Shown piece by piece: positions 20,001-28,934 of a stretch of 52,750 nucleotides of DNA. Source of the DNA: JAITMY01 sp031549685 (GTDB lineage: Bacteria; Bacteroidota; Bacteroidia; Bacteroidales; UBA932); contig JAVBPG010000040.1 in NCBI GenBank assembly GCA_031549685.1, positions 1 to 52,750 of the forward strand, in the 5' to 3' direction. The first letter of the stretch is position 1. Every line of letters starts with the position of its first letter. The translations under genes and the position numbers were made by a program. Below the pieces are notes generated by a model. The model did not search any database. It was not told where the DNA came from and saw only the letters and a list, made by a program, of their open reading frames with translations.

Positions 20001-23000
20001 TTAGCCGCCGTGGCATCGCCTATACAATTTGTCGAAATATTTTTTGCTACCACATAGTACGTGGTCGAAGTATTTATTACCGGTGTCGTGTAGCTGTTGC
20101 CTTCGAACAGGAAGGTTGTCAGCGCGGCATCGCTGTACCAGCGGGCGATAAATCCCGTGGCCGGCGTGGCGCTCAAGGTCGCCGTTCCCTGCCCGCAAAT
20201 ACTGTCGTTGCGCACCGAAAGAATATCATTAATGGTTGGCAGCGGGCTAACCGTGGCCACTACCGGCTTAGCTGCCGTGGCAGCACCCGAGCAACCTGTG
20301 GTATCATTTTTGGCTACTACATAGTAGGTAGTACTGGTGGTCAACAGCGGTGTGGTGTAGCTGTTGCCTTCGAACAGGAAGGTTGTCAGCGCAGCGTCGC
20401 TGTACCAGCGGGCGATAAAGCCCGTGGCCGGCGTGGCGCTCAAGGTCGCCGTTCCCTGCCCGCAAATACTGTCGTTGCGCACCGAAAGAATATCGCCGGC
20501 GGTTGGCTGCAAATTTATGGTTGCTGTAACCCGATGCGCCGCCGAGGGATCGCCGACACAGCCGGTGGTATCACTCTTGGCTACAACGTAATAAGTTGTG
20601 GTGCTGGTTAATAGCGGCGTGGTGTAGTCGTTGCCTTCGAATAAAAACTCCGTCAGAGTGGAATCGGCGTACCAGCGGGCTGAAAAACCCTCCAGGGGCT
20701 CGGCGCTCAAGCGAAGCATAGCACTTCCGCAGGATGCGGCATGGACAACAAAATCAATATCGCTGAAAACCGGTAGCGGATTAACCGTGGCAACGGCCAA
20801 CTTGGCCTCCGAAGCGTTTGCCCGGCAGCCGGTTATGCTGTTCTTTGCCGCCACGTAGTAGGTCGTTGTAGCTGTCAAAGTAGGCGTTAGGAAACCGTTT
20901 CCTTCGAACAGTAAATTCGTCAAAGCGGAATCGCTGTACCACTGCGGCACGAAATCGCCCGAAGCCGTGGCTGCAAATAAAAGAGCTGAGGTGCCGTAGC
21001 AGGCTTCGCTATTGGTAATGGATATAATTTCCAGCCGCGTTGGCAGCGGATTTGCGCTCACGGTTACCGAATCCCAAGCCTCACAGCCTGTTGTGGTCCC
21101 TGTAATTTTTACATAATACTGCGTTGAAACCACAGGATTGACCACCGCCGGACTAACCTGTGCTCCGCTGATAGACGTATAAAACGCTGCGGTGGTATTG
21201 GCTTCGAGCGCCACCAGGGTATTCAAATCCACCGGCTGGCCGGCGCACACGGTGGTGTCGCGCTTGCCCGACAGGCTTGGCAAGGCGTTCACATTAACCG
21301 TTACGGAATCCCAACTTTGGCACAGGGTTGAAAGGTCGGTTACTTGTATGTAGTATTGCGTGGTATCGGTTGGGCTGACGGTAATGTTGGCCAGCGGGCT
21401 TCCGTTCCTATCGGCGTAGAAAACGCCCGAGTTACCAACCATTAGTATGATTAAGGTACGTAAATCCACGGACTCTCCGGTGCAAATGGTGGCGTTGGTT
21501 TTGGCAACCAGCGCCGGCGACGGGTTAACGGTTACGTTCATCGTGGTAGAGTCGAGCAATCCGGCCATATTTACCACCAACTTTACCGTAAAAGCACCTG
21601 CGCTAGCATATTGGTGTACAGGATGCTCCGTTGCGCTTTGGGTTCCATCGCCGAAGGTCCACAAGTAGGTGGTTTGCGGAATTTCGCCCACGCTGATGGA
21701 GCTTAAATTGGTAAACTCAAAGGCATTCCCATCAAAACATTGCGTGGTATCGTTGACGCTGAATTTTGCGTAGGGCGTTTTTCCCACGTGGATAACATAC
21801 GCAACCGTATCGGCGCAGCCGGTGTTGCTGGTAGCAATCAACCTGACGGTGTAGTTGCCCTCGGGTAAAGCATATGGGTGCTGCGGATTTTGTAAGGTTG
21901 ACGTGCTGTCGTCGCCAAAATTCCACAACCAGGACGCGATGCTACCCGCACTTATGGAGGAGTTGTCCGTAAAGTGCATCACAAACGGATTGGCATCGTC
22001 GGCAAAATAATCAAAATCGGCCACAGGTCTCGGATTGACCGTTACCACCACCGGTTTGGCAGCAGCGGTGTCGCCCATGCATCCGAGGCTGATGTTTTTG
22101 GCAATAGCGTAGTACGTGGTGCTGGTAGTCAACACCGGCGTGGTGTAAGTATTGCCCTCAAACAAAAAGTTGGTCAAACCGGCATCGCCGTACCAGCGGG
22201 CTACCATGCCGGCCGAGGTGGTAACCGTTAGGATAGCGCTGTTATCGGAGCAAATTGTTGCATCCGTTATGACCGTAATATCGCCGGCAGTGGGCAGCGG
22301 AGCCACTGTTACCGCTACCTCATACCGGTCGCCCGTAGCATTTTCGCAATGCTTGTCGCCCGAAATGCTTACGTAGTAAGTAGCGCTGGTGGTAAGCACG
22401 GGCGTCTGGTATGTTTGCCCTGTAAATACGGGCGCCGCTGCCGTTTGGCTATCGTACCACCGGTACACGGGGTTGGCAATAGTTATACCTGTCGGGCTGG
22501 CCGTAAGGGAGGTGGAAGCGCCGGCGCAAATGGCCGTTGCTCCCGCTACGCTGATATTCGAGGAGGCTACCCTTGGCCGGTAGGTCAAATGTATGGGATT
22601 GGATTTGGCCGTACAGTTGTAGGAATCTATGCTGCCGGGCGTTCCCACCACCAAACGGTAGTAGCCCTCGTTGGCAGCTCCCATGCTCGGGATAGCATAC
22701 GATGCCGTCAGCGGATTGGTAGCAGCACCTGTAAATACGGTCGTCCAATCGGCGGGGTTATTAACATTTCCGGTAGCGCTGCGTATCCAGCGGTACGTTA
22801 TATCATTGCCCAATGTACCATCGTCGGTGTAGGTTCCCGTAAGCGTTACGGCATCGCCGCCGCACACCACGGTTTCCTCCTCGGTAGGCGCTGTAATGCT
22901 TACAGGCGGAGCGCACAGGTAAACCTCTATGTCATCAATCATCAAATCATTTCCGTTTCCACCCGGGGCATTGTTGTACAAGGTAAGCGTAACCGACGAA

Positions 23001-25147
23001 GAGGTTCCGACCGTAAAGTCAAAGCCGTATGACCGCCAGTTGTTCGCCGGATTGGTAACCTTGGGAATACTGCCTGTGCTATACTGTGCAAGCAGCGCGT
23101 TGGTGTTTGCATCCCGGAGTTCAAAAAGCAGGTCGGGGTCGTTGAACGTAACGCCCTGCCCCATGTAAAAGTTGGTAGCCGAGGCATTCGGGTTGACCAG
23201 GTTGGCCACCCAGGCCGAAAAATTCAACCGGGTACCGGGGCACAGATCGTTAATGGTTAACGTATAAAATTTACCCGGGTCGAAGTCGGCATTTACAATT
23301 AATGCGCGCCCCGTACCGGGATTGGTATGGTCGTACGATGCCGTACCGAAGTGCCAGTAGTCTTCATAGTAGTTGCTCAGCTGCGAGCAAATGCCATAGC
23401 GTCCGTTGGTATGCAAATCGCCGCCAAAAGCGTAGGTCGTTACATTACTCCCCAGAGGCGTGCTGGAGCAAGCTGCTCCTGCACCGAAATCTTCCTTGAA
23501 TACCAAGCTCCCCGTTTGACTTACCTGGAACGATTTGATGTCGCTCCGGCAGCCAAGCGGGGTTACCACTCTGGCATAAATAGTTTGGGTGCCTTTAACG
23601 GAGTAGCTTACAGGCGATGGGATGATATTGGCATCGAAGGCCACACCGCCGGCTTTGCTGAACTGGACGTCATTCAATCCTGCATTCTGCAGGTTCGACA
23701 CGCTGGATTGCAGGTTGATGGCCGGAGCGCAGGTTGTCTTGTCGGATACATCAAAGGTTGGGGTAATGCCGCATATCGTTTCCGATACGGGGTAGGAAGG
23801 CCAGGCTTTCCCCGATTCGTAGGCCAAAATATACACCACACCGTTCATCGCCAGCGCCGGGTCGGTATAGCTCCACGTGTGCGTAAAATTATTCACAAAC
23901 GTTGCGCCGAGGCGCGTGAAGGCGCTTCCGTTTTTTAGGTATACCAATATGCTATCCATCAACACATCCGGACGGAATGCCCCCTGTAAGCTTGTCCCCG
24001 AAAAGGAGGCCACGCTTACCGGCGAGCTTTGCCGTTGCAGGTAGGGGTAGCTTACGCCTTCCCATATATTCCATAGCTTGCTGTTGTCGTTTACCGCCGC
24101 AATACTCCACAATAGGGTGCCGCTGTAGAACGCCGCAGAATTCAGGGTAGCCTTGCTTTGCGACCCGCCATCAATGCCGTTTTCGTTCGAATTGACCGTT
24201 TTGGGCGCGCCATTCACAAGCAGCACCATGTTATCTATGGCATAGTTGTTCGTATAGGCGGTGGCAAGATTTGATTGCCCTACCACGCGACCGGTGGAGT
24301 TTCCGGTACTTGTCAGCGTTCCGTTTATGGCCACGCTGTTCTGCAGCCTGGCGCTCGTTTGAGTAATAAATCCTGCTAATCCGCCAATCCTGGACGTTAG
24401 CGAAGAAGTAGCATTACCCATTGCATAGCTGCTATTTACCACACCATTGGTGCTCAGGGCACCGCCCAATCCGGCCACAGAGCCGTTCCCTTTTACGTTG
24501 CCCCATGCGTAGGAGTTATTTAAATTTCCCCTTACCACGCCTACCAACCCGGCCGATCCGTTGAGGCCGGCACCGCCGGTTACATCGGCTATGGCAAAGC
24601 ACTGCGACACTGTAACGGTACCGCCCGTTTGGTTACCAATCAACCCGCCAACGGCATCGTTTCCGGCAACGGCTCCCATCGTAAAGCAGTTGGTAATGGT
24701 GCCGCCGCTTTGGCTGCCGAGCAAAATACCTACGTTGTTATTTCCTTTAACGCCACCGGAGGCGGTAAGCACGCCCAGGTTTGAAATAGCGCCGTTGGTC
24801 AGGGAGCCGAACAGCCCCACATCGTTAATGGATGTATTGATAAATAGCCCGGAAACTGTATGGCTGTTGCCGTCAAAGTTACCCCTGAACGGCCTTGCCG
24901 AAGTCCCTATAGGTGCCCAGCTGCTGCCGCCCAAATCCAAGCTATTCATCAGCTTAAAGTACACGTTGGTGTAGTTGGTATTGGCGTTGGTGGATGTTTG
25001 CAGGAAAGTCAGCTGCTGCACCGTGGCAATCTGGTACGGATCGCCGGCAGTACCGCTCCCTCCGTTCCACGATTGCGCAAAACCTGTTATAAAACAGAGT
25101 TGCAAAACAAGAGCAAGCAAGTATTTTCTATGTAAGAAGCGCTTCAT
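17018..25147 (-). CDS. Giant repeat adhesin with type B (gliding-motility) T9SS C-terminal domain
   Basis: A 2709-residue secreted surface protein. The signal peptide ends GFAQ. GLUG-like repeats (about 75-370) are followed by Ig-like segments and a jelly-roll, MAM-like domain (about 550-755, containing NDLMIDDIEVYLC). Two PKD domains come next (WLWNFGDDS and YLWTFGDGT). Fourteen contiguous Ig-like T9SS repeats of about 89 residues fill most of the second half; each carries variants of ARWYSDAALTTFLFEG and TTYYVVAKN. One more repeat lies before the PKD domains. Residues from about 2625 form a gliding-motility-associated type B domain (AITPNGDGYNDTW, VYNRWGDKVYE, GTYFYTVHLNDEG). It is the first gene of the PorP/SprF-OmpA locus. 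The likely role is adhesion or gliding; its ligand is unknown. Confidence 0.9.
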   Translation of the reverse strand: MKRFLHRKYLLALVLQLCFITGFAQSWNGGSGTAGDPYQIATVQQLTFLQTSTNANTNYTNVYFKLMNSLDLGGSSWAPIGTSARPFRGNFDGNSHTVSGLFINTSINDVGLFGSLTNGAISNLGVLTASGGVKGNNNVGILLGSQSGGTITNCFTMGAVAGNDAVGGLIGNQTGGTVTVSQCFAIADVTGGAGLNGSAGLVGVVRGNLNNSYAWGNVKGNGSVAGLGGALSTNGVVNSSYAMGNATSSLTSRIGGLAGFITQTSARLQNSVAINGTLTSTGNSTGRVVGQSNLATAYTNNYAIDNMVLLVNGAPKTVNSNENGIDGGSQSKATLNSAAFYSGTLLWSIAAVNDNSKLWNIWEGVSYPYLQRQSSPVSVASFSGTSLQGAFRPDVLMDSILVYLKNGSAFTRLGATFVNNFTHTWSYTDPALAMNGVVYILAYESGKAWPSYPVSETICGITPTFDVSDKTTCAPAINLQSSVSNLQNAGLNDVQFSKAGGVAFDANIIPSPVSYSVKGTQTIYARVVTPLGCRSDIKSFQVSQTGSLVFKEDFGAGAACSSTPLGSNVTTYAFGGDLHTNGRYGICSQLSNYYEDYWHFGTASYDHTNPGTGRALIVNADFDPGKFYTLTINDLCPGTRLNFSAWVANLVNPNASATNFYMGQGVTFNDPDLLFELRDANTNALLAQYSTGSIPKVTNPANNWRSYGFDFTVGTSSSVTLTLYNNAPGGNGNDLMIDDIEVYLCAPPVSITAPTEEETVVCGGDAVTLTGTYTDDGTLGNDITYRWIRSATGNVNNPADWTTVFTGAATNPLTASYAIPSMGAANEGYYRLVVGTPGSIDSYNCTAKSNPIHLTYRPRVASSNISVAGATAICAGASTSLTASPTGITIANPVYRWYDSQTAAAPVFTGQTYQTPVLTTSATYYVSISGDKHCENATGDRYEVAVTVAPLPTAGDITVITDATICSDNSAILTVTTSAGMVARWYGDAGLTNFLFEGNTYTTPVLTTSTTYYAIAKNISLGCMGDTAAAKPVVVTVNPRPVADFDYFADDANPFVMHFTDNSSISAGSIASWLWNFGDDSTSTLQNPQHPYALPEGNYTVRLIATSNTGCADTVAYVIHVGKTPYAKFSVNDTTQCFDGNAFEFTNLSSISVGEIPQTTYLWTFGDGTQSATEHPVHQYASAGAFTVKLVVNMAGLLDSTTMNVTVNPSPALVAKTNATICTGESVDLRTLIILMVGNSGVFYADRNGSPLANITVSPTDTTQYYIQVTDLSTLCQSWDSVTVNVNALPSLSGKRDTTVCAGQPVDLNTLVALEANTTAAFYTSISGAQVSPAVVNPVVSTQYYVKITGTTTGCEAWDSVTVSANPLPTRLEIISITNSEACYGTSALLFAATASGDFVPQWYSDSALTNLLFEGNGFLTPTLTATTTYYVAAKNSITGCRANASEAKLAVATVNPLPVFSDIDFVVHAASCGSAMLRLSAEPLEGFSARWYADSTLTEFLFEGNDYTTPLLTSTTTYYVVAKSDTTGCVGDPSAAHRVTATINLQPTAGDILSVRNDSICGQGTATLSATPATGFIARWYSDAALTTFLFEGNSYTTPLLTTSTTYYVVAKNDTTGCSGAATAAKPVVATVSPLPTINDILSVRNDSICGQGTATLSATPATGFIARWYSDAALTTFLFEGNSYTTPVINTSTTYYVVAKNISTNCIGDATAAKPVVATVNPLPVSSDILELSQAVSCGENAVTLTAYYFQPDFVARWYADAALTNFLFEGDNFHTPFLTTTTTYYVAVRNLNTGCIGDASSAIPATATIYPLPAAGDIVATSGASICVGNTAVLSATPASGFVAQWYADTALTTFLFEGNNYTTPVLNASTTYYVVARNQVTSCTPVDPAAAKAVTATVTPMPTASDITTVTGATICGPGSVTLSATPAAGFVARWYSDAALTTFLFEGSSYTTPVINTSTTYYVVAKNTSTNCIGDATAAKPVVATVSPLPQNTDFRAITSTSVCKGGRAGLFASVEPGFVPRWYSDSELTNFLFEGNSFITPPLDTTTTYYVVPKNLASGCIGLPSAASTATATVNPLPTINDITAVTGADICGPGSVTLSATPATGFAARWYSDAALTTFLFEGSSYTTPVLSTTTTYYVVARNTSTSCIGNATAAKPVVATVNPQPTASDITAVTGADICGPGSVTLSATPASGFAARWYSDAALTTFLFEGSSYTTPVLTTTTTYYVVARNIATGCIGNATAAKPVVATVNPQPTTSDITAVTGADICGPGSVTLSATPASGFSARWYSDAALTTFLFEGSSYTTPVLTTTTTYYVVAKNIATGCIGNATAAKPVVATVNPQPTASDITTVTGADICGPGSVTLSATPATGFAARWYSDAALTTFLFEGSSYTTPVLTTTTTYYVVARNTSTSCIGNATAAKPVVATVNPQPTASDITTVTGAAICADNTATITATAATGFIPRWYSDAALTNLLAEGVSYTTPILNAATTYYVVAKNIAGGCIGSASAAKQVSVVVNQPPTLPTLQVVGKTTIERNTSTTLEVVTPVAGTIRWYEQLQPYQLLHEGASYTTPILTENATYYLRLLSPEGCESSMQQEVAVTVGGDIAVAEAITPNGDGYNDTWIIRNIENYPNNRVTVYNRWGDKVYEKAGYTNSPGWDTYANVANRLGKGRVPRGTYFYTVHLNDEGRRVFKGSIEIIY
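17828..18895 (-). repeat. Four near-identical 267-bp intragenic repeats
   Basis: Within the adhesin gene the string ggctgcgggttaacc recurs near 17828, 18095, 18362 and 18629, exactly 267 bases apart. The whole 267-bp unit (89 codons) is nearly identical across the four copies, whereas the flanking related repeats are much more diverged. This is a recent in-frame amplification or homogenised block that could change copy number by recombination. Confidence 0.9.
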
Positions 25148-25193
25148 GGCTAAAATTGTTGAGGTTAATTTACAGTAACGAGTGTAAGCAACT

Positions 25194-25236
25194 ATTTATA
25201 GAGAAATCTATAAATGAATGCCTTGCATCAAAAATA
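25194..25236 (-). promoter_or_regulatory. Putative promoter box and palindrome upstream of the adhesin locus
   Basis: On the minus strand TATTTTTG (25229-25236 on the plus strand, caaaaata) fits the Bacteroidota TAnnTTTG -7 box, about 80 bases before the adhesin ATG. Between it and the gene lies a perfect 9-bp palindrome with a 4-base spacer, atttataga at 25194-25202 and tctataaat at 25207-25215. It could be an operator or a leader hairpin. The AraC-type gene directly upstream is on the same strand and is a possible regulator. Confidence 0.4.
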
Positions 25237-25270
25237 GGAGAAGATGCACCGAAAGAAGTGTAGGTAGCCC

Positions 25271-26143
25271 TTAAATGTGAACCTTTAGGTTGTTGGAAAA
25301 TGAGACGATTTGACCACGAACCTCGCCCGGCGTTTTTCCAAAATTGGCCTTGCAGAAGTCGTTAAAATAGGAAGTTGACGAAAAGCCGTATTCAAATGCT
25401 ATTTCAGCAAATGTTTTTTTGGTGCAGCTAATCTCATGGTATATATTTCTTGCCTTTCTTGTCTTGAGCCACTGGTAGGCGGGCACCCCAAACACGCGCT
25501 TAAAGCGCTTCTCAAAGCCCGACAGGCTGTAGTTCATAATGTCCGCCAGCTCTTTCAGCGACGTTACCGTATCGCAGTGCTTGAACACCTTGTTCGAAAA
25601 CTGCACATCGGAGCTCAGGGCAGGAGTAAAGAGAGCATATAATTCTTCCTTAGTGTAGTACGCGCGCAGCAGGAAAAGCAGCTCCTTCGATTTTAGCTCC
25701 AAAAAGTAAAAACACTTAAGCCCGTCCTGCAAAAACATTTCTGTGGCGCTCAGGTACGCATTTAGCATACGGCTGGCTTTCAACTTGGTAAACACCTCGT
25801 CGGCTTCCTCGGCCTCATTCTTAAGCAGCATCTCAAACGAAAAATGGTCGCAAAAGTTGAAGCTGGTATTTAAGCGGAACAACAAAATAACCGAATCCTC
25901 CAGCGCCGTGCTGCGGTACTGGCTTTTGGGAGGAACAAAAAAGAACTCTCCCTTTTTCACCTCCTTATTCACCAGCTTCTCAAAGGAAACTGCAATCTTT
26001 CCGCTTAACACAAAAACAATCTTATTGACATCGTTAAAAATTTGAAAATCAGCATCTTTAACCCTATCAATACGCTCAATCATGGGGTTTCGGCCCTTAT
26101 ATTGAAAACACTCAAGGTGTTCGTTTTGGTATAAAAGTTTCAT
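25271..26143 (-). CDS. AraC-family transcriptional regulator
   Basis: A 290-residue DNA-binding regulator. The N-terminal half is cupin-like (MKLLYQNEHLECFQYKG, with a short GEFFFVPP strand motif) and could bind a small ligand. The C-terminal 95 residues carry the two helix-turn-helix motifs of AraC/XylS proteins, SLKELADIMNYSLSGFEKRF and TFAEIAFEYGFSSTSYFND, ending in the KTPGEVR signature. The start ATG has agagga just upstream. It ends 123 bases before the adhesin gene on the same strand, so it could regulate that locus, but this is only inferred from position. Many Bacteroidota relatives are of unknown ligand. Confidence 0.93.
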   Translation of the reverse strand: MKLLYQNEHLECFQYKGRNPMIERIDRVKDADFQIFNDVNKIVFVLSGKIAVSFEKLVNKEVKKGEFFFVPPKSQYRSTALEDSVILLFRLNTSFNFCDHFSFEMLLKNEAEEADEVFTKLKASRMLNAYLSATEMFLQDGLKCFYFLELKSKELLFLLRAYYTKEELYALFTPALSSDVQFSNKVFKHCDTVTSLKELADIMNYSLSGFEKRFKRVFGVPAYQWLKTRKARNIYHEISCTKKTFAEIAFEYGFSSTSYFNDFCKANFGKTPGEVRGQIVSFSNNLKVHI

Positions 26144-26882
26144 TATTTATCCTCTTCTTTTAAAAGTTTTGCACCCCCTCTTCACTACCTGCTCCACAGC
26201 ACCGCCCCCCTGCAAAATCACCTACGCGCTAACCCAACATTTTCATGGCTCCCAAGCTTGTGTATTTAACAAATTCACCGATAATTACTTCAACATCAAA
26301 TTATTGTACATTTTTCAAAGTGTCAAGATTTCAGCATGCAAAATTATAGGTGGGAAATAGCGAAATTGTTACGATAACCCTCTATTTTGTTCATATTTTC
26401 AGCACTTTATTTTTTTAGCACATTGTTGTAAATCAGCGTTATAACAAAACGTATTGAACCAATTATTGCGTGCGTGTCTTTTACAATTAAACACCAACAT
26501 CTAACATTCAGACATTTACAGCAACCTCTGGTGGTTACCTTATTGTAAATTTACGAGGCGGCGATTCTCATCCCATTTCGATACAAAAATACATTAGCAA
26601 AAAGCCAAATATCTCACTATAAGGAATTTTAACTACACCTACTGTCAATAAGCAGGGCTCCTCACAGGGCTATATATAGTAGATAGCTGAGCTTAGGTTA
26701 ACGTCAAACTGCCAGTAGCAAAATTCTGTACTCCCATTTTTCAGCAGCTAATGCGGTTGTAACCCTTGATACGCAAGGTATAAAGCCCATTGCACGCTAT
26801 TGCCCGTGTAAAAGCGGTTCTGATTTTCGTTAACACATACCACCTGCGATAGTAAATATTTATAGCTATTTACCAAGGTAAA

Positions 26883-26913
26883 AATGTGTAAAAAAACAAG
26901 GCCTTTACACATT
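26883..26913. repeat. Inverted repeat upstream of the ABC-F gene
   Basis: A perfect 10-bp inverted repeat, aatgtgtaaa and tttacacatt, with an 11-base spacer lies about 80 bases before the -7 box of the ABC-F gene. Its position suits an operator or an upstream terminator. It does not look like an attenuator because it is upstream of the likely transcription start. Confidence 0.45.
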
Positions 26914-26993
26914 ACACAAAGCGTTGATTATTAAAGAATTCAATATTTCAAGGCGCGAATATTTGAGATATGGGTTTGAAATATGGAATTTGC

Positions 26994-27001
26994 TACCTTT
27001 G
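26994..27001 (+). promoter_or_regulatory. TAnnTTTG promoter box directly before the ABC-F start
   Basis: TACCTTTG matches the Bacteroidota -7 consensus and ends 5 bases before the ATG at 27007. A TTTG at 26975-26978 could serve as the -33 element, but the spacing is shorter than usual. The position implies an extremely short leader or leaderless message. It also argues against the in-frame ATG at 26983 as the start. Confidence 0.6.
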
Positions 27002-27006
27002 CGCCC

Positions 27007-28884
27007 ATGATTTCCTATTTACAAGTTGAAGATTTAACCAAATCTTTCGGCGACCTGGTGCTGTTTCGCCACCTCAAATTCGGCGTGGGCGAAGGGCAGC
27101 GCGTGGCCATTGTGGCCAAGAACGGCGCCGGAAAAACCACGCTGCTCAACATCATTGCCGGGCGCGATACGGCCGATGAGGGCGAGGTAACTTTTCGCCG
27201 CGATTTGCGCATGGGCTTCCTTGAACAGGTCGACCATTTTTCTCCCGACATATCGGTGCTGCAAGCTGTTTTTACTTCCGATAATCCGGCGGCAAAGGTG
27301 GTAAGCGAGTACGAAAATGCGGTATTTCACGGCAAGGATATTACGCCGTTCTCGGAGCAAATGGACGCGCACCATGCCTGGGATTTTGAGCAGCGCGCCA
27401 AGCAAATTCTGACCAAGTTACGCATAACGAACTTCGACCAAAAGGTCGGTGAGCTGAGCGGCGGCCAGCGCAAGCGCGTGGCCCTGGCCAACGTGCTCAT
27501 CAGCGAGCCCGACTTCATCATTCTCGACGAGCCCACCAACCACCTCGACCTGGACATGGTGGAGTGGCTCGAGGAGTACCTCTCCAAATCGCGCTCCACG
27601 CTGCTCATGGTTACGCACGACCGCTACTTTCTGGATAGGGTTTGCAACGTTATTCTGGAAATTGACCAGCAGCAGCTGTACTCGTACAAGGGCAACTTTT
27701 CCTACTTTTTGGAAAAGCGCCAGGAGCGCATCGACACCTTCAACACCGAGGTGGAGCGCGCCTCGAACCTTTTTCGCCGCGAGCTGGAGTGGATGCGCCG
27801 CCAACCCTCGGCGCGCGGCACCAAAATTAAATCACGCGTCAATGCTTTTGATGACGTAAAGGAGCGCGCGCATGCCAAGCGGCAGGACGGGCAGCTGGAG
27901 ATAAACGTGCAGTCGGCGCGGTTAGGTAAAAAAATTATCGAGGCAAAAAATATCTGCAAAGCCTACGACGGTACGCAGTACATCAACAAGTTTACCTACG
28001 AATTTGTGCGCGGCGAAAAGGTCGGTATCATCGGCAAAAACGGAACGGGAAAAAGTACGCTGCTCAACCTGCTGACGGGAAACATTCCACCCGACAGCGG
28101 CCACGTGAGCTACGGCGAAACGGTGGTCATAGGCTACTACCGCCAGGAGGGAATTACCGTGAACGAGGACAAGCGCGTGATAGACGTGGCGCGCGATATA
28201 GCGGAGTACGTGAAAATGGGCGACGGCAAAAATCTTTCGGCCTCGCAGTTTCTCAACTACTTTTTATTCCCGCCCAACGCCCAGCAAACCCTGGTGCGCA
28301 AGCTCAGCGGTGGCGAGCGGCGCAGGCTCTACCTGCTCACCATCCTCATGCGCCAGCCCAACTTCCTCATCCTCGACGAGCCCACCAACGACCTCGACCT
28401 GATGACCATGGCCGTGCTCGAGGAGTACCTCAAGGAGTTCGAGGGCTGCGTAATGGTTGTGTCGCACGACCGCTACTTCATGGACAAAATTGTTGACCAC
28501 CTTTTTGTGTTTGAGGAGGTAGGAAAAATCAAGGATTTTCCGGGCACCTACACCGACTACCGCGACTACAAAACGGAGCAGGAGCGACAGCTGCGCGCCG
28601 AGCAACCTCGCGAAGAAAAGCCCGTGGCCGAGCGCAAGAAAAATGAAAATGCTGCCGCTAAACGAAAGCTGTCTTTTGCCGAAAAGCGCGAGTACGAGAG
28701 CCTTCCCGCCGAAATGGAGGCGCTGGAAAAGGAAAAGGCGGAGCTGGAGGCAGCGCTCAGCTCAGGGGCGCTTTCGTCCGATGCGCTGATACAAAAATCC
28801 AGCCGCATCGGCGAAATTGTTAATGTATTATCATATAAAGAATTACGATGGCTTGAGCTGGACGAAATTGCCGGCGGCGCTTGA
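27007..28884 (+). CDS. uup: ABC-F family ATPase, Uup-like
   Basis: A 625-residue soluble protein with two ABC ATPase domains and no membrane segments, as in ribosome-associated ABC-F proteins. Domain 1 has Walker A AKNGAGKTTLLN (37-48), signature LSGGQRKR and Walker B FIILDEPTNHLD. Domain 2 has GKNGTGKSTLLN, LSGGERRR and FLILDEPTNDLD. A basic linker lies between them. The C-terminal 70 residues form the Glu/Lys-rich coiled coil (SFAEKREYESLPAEMEALEK) typical of Uup rather than EttA. Uup-type proteins act on ribosomes or branched DNA intermediates; the substrate here cannot be read. An ATG 24 bases upstream is in frame but lies before the -7 promoter box, so 27007 is preferred. Confidence 0.9.
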   Translation: MISYLQVEDLTKSFGDLVLFRHLKFGVGEGQRVAIVAKNGAGKTTLLNIIAGRDTADEGEVTFRRDLRMGFLEQVDHFSPDISVLQAVFTSDNPAAKVVSEYENAVFHGKDITPFSEQMDAHHAWDFEQRAKQILTKLRITNFDQKVGELSGGQRKRVALANVLISEPDFIILDEPTNHLDLDMVEWLEEYLSKSRSTLLMVTHDRYFLDRVCNVILEIDQQQLYSYKGNFSYFLEKRQERIDTFNTEVERASNLFRRELEWMRRQPSARGTKIKSRVNAFDDVKERAHAKRQDGQLEINVQSARLGKKIIEAKNICKAYDGTQYINKFTYEFVRGEKVGIIGKNGTGKSTLLNLLTGNIPPDSGHVSYGETVVIGYYRQEGITVNEDKRVIDVARDIAEYVKMGDGKNLSASQFLNYFLFPPNAQQTLVRKLSGGERRRLYLLTILMRQPNFLILDEPTNDLDLMTMAVLEEYLKEFEGCVMVVSHDRYFMDKIVDHLFVFEEVGKIKDFPGTYTDYRDYKTEQERQLRAEQPREEKPVAERKKNENAAAKRKLSFAEKREYESLPAEMEALEKEKAELEAALSSGALSSDALIQKSSRIGEIVNVLSYKELRWLELDEIAGGA

Positions 28885-28934
28885 GGACTTCAAGATTTTT
28901 TGTATTTTTACGTAGTTGATTAATGATTATAGTT

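Larger units (their letters stand above)
26144..27006. other. AT-rich intergenic region between divergent genes
   Basis: About 840 bases between the divergent AraC-type and ABC-F genes contain no credible reading frame, tRNA or repeat family. The stretch is clearly AT-richer than the flanking genes. It holds a short perfect palindrome, gtaaatttac (26545-26554), and a 10-bp inverted repeat at 26883-26913, and it must contain the promoters of both flanking genes. An unannotated small RNA is possible but nothing shows it. Confidence 0.6.

Noticed and set aside
17828..20700. Regular repeats considered as a CRISPR array
   Set aside because: The units are 267 bp, in frame and translated into Ig-like domains; there are no short repeats with unique spacers and no cas genes.
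22349..23032. 227-codon plus-strand frame opposite the adhesin
   Set aside because: It is antisense to the jelly-roll and Ig-like part of the adhesin and has no start signal or recognisable family.
26983..27006. Upstream ATG at 26983 as the start of the ABC-F protein
   Set aside because: It lies before the TAnnTTTG promoter box and adds residues absent from the family; the ATG at 27007 begins the conserved sequence.
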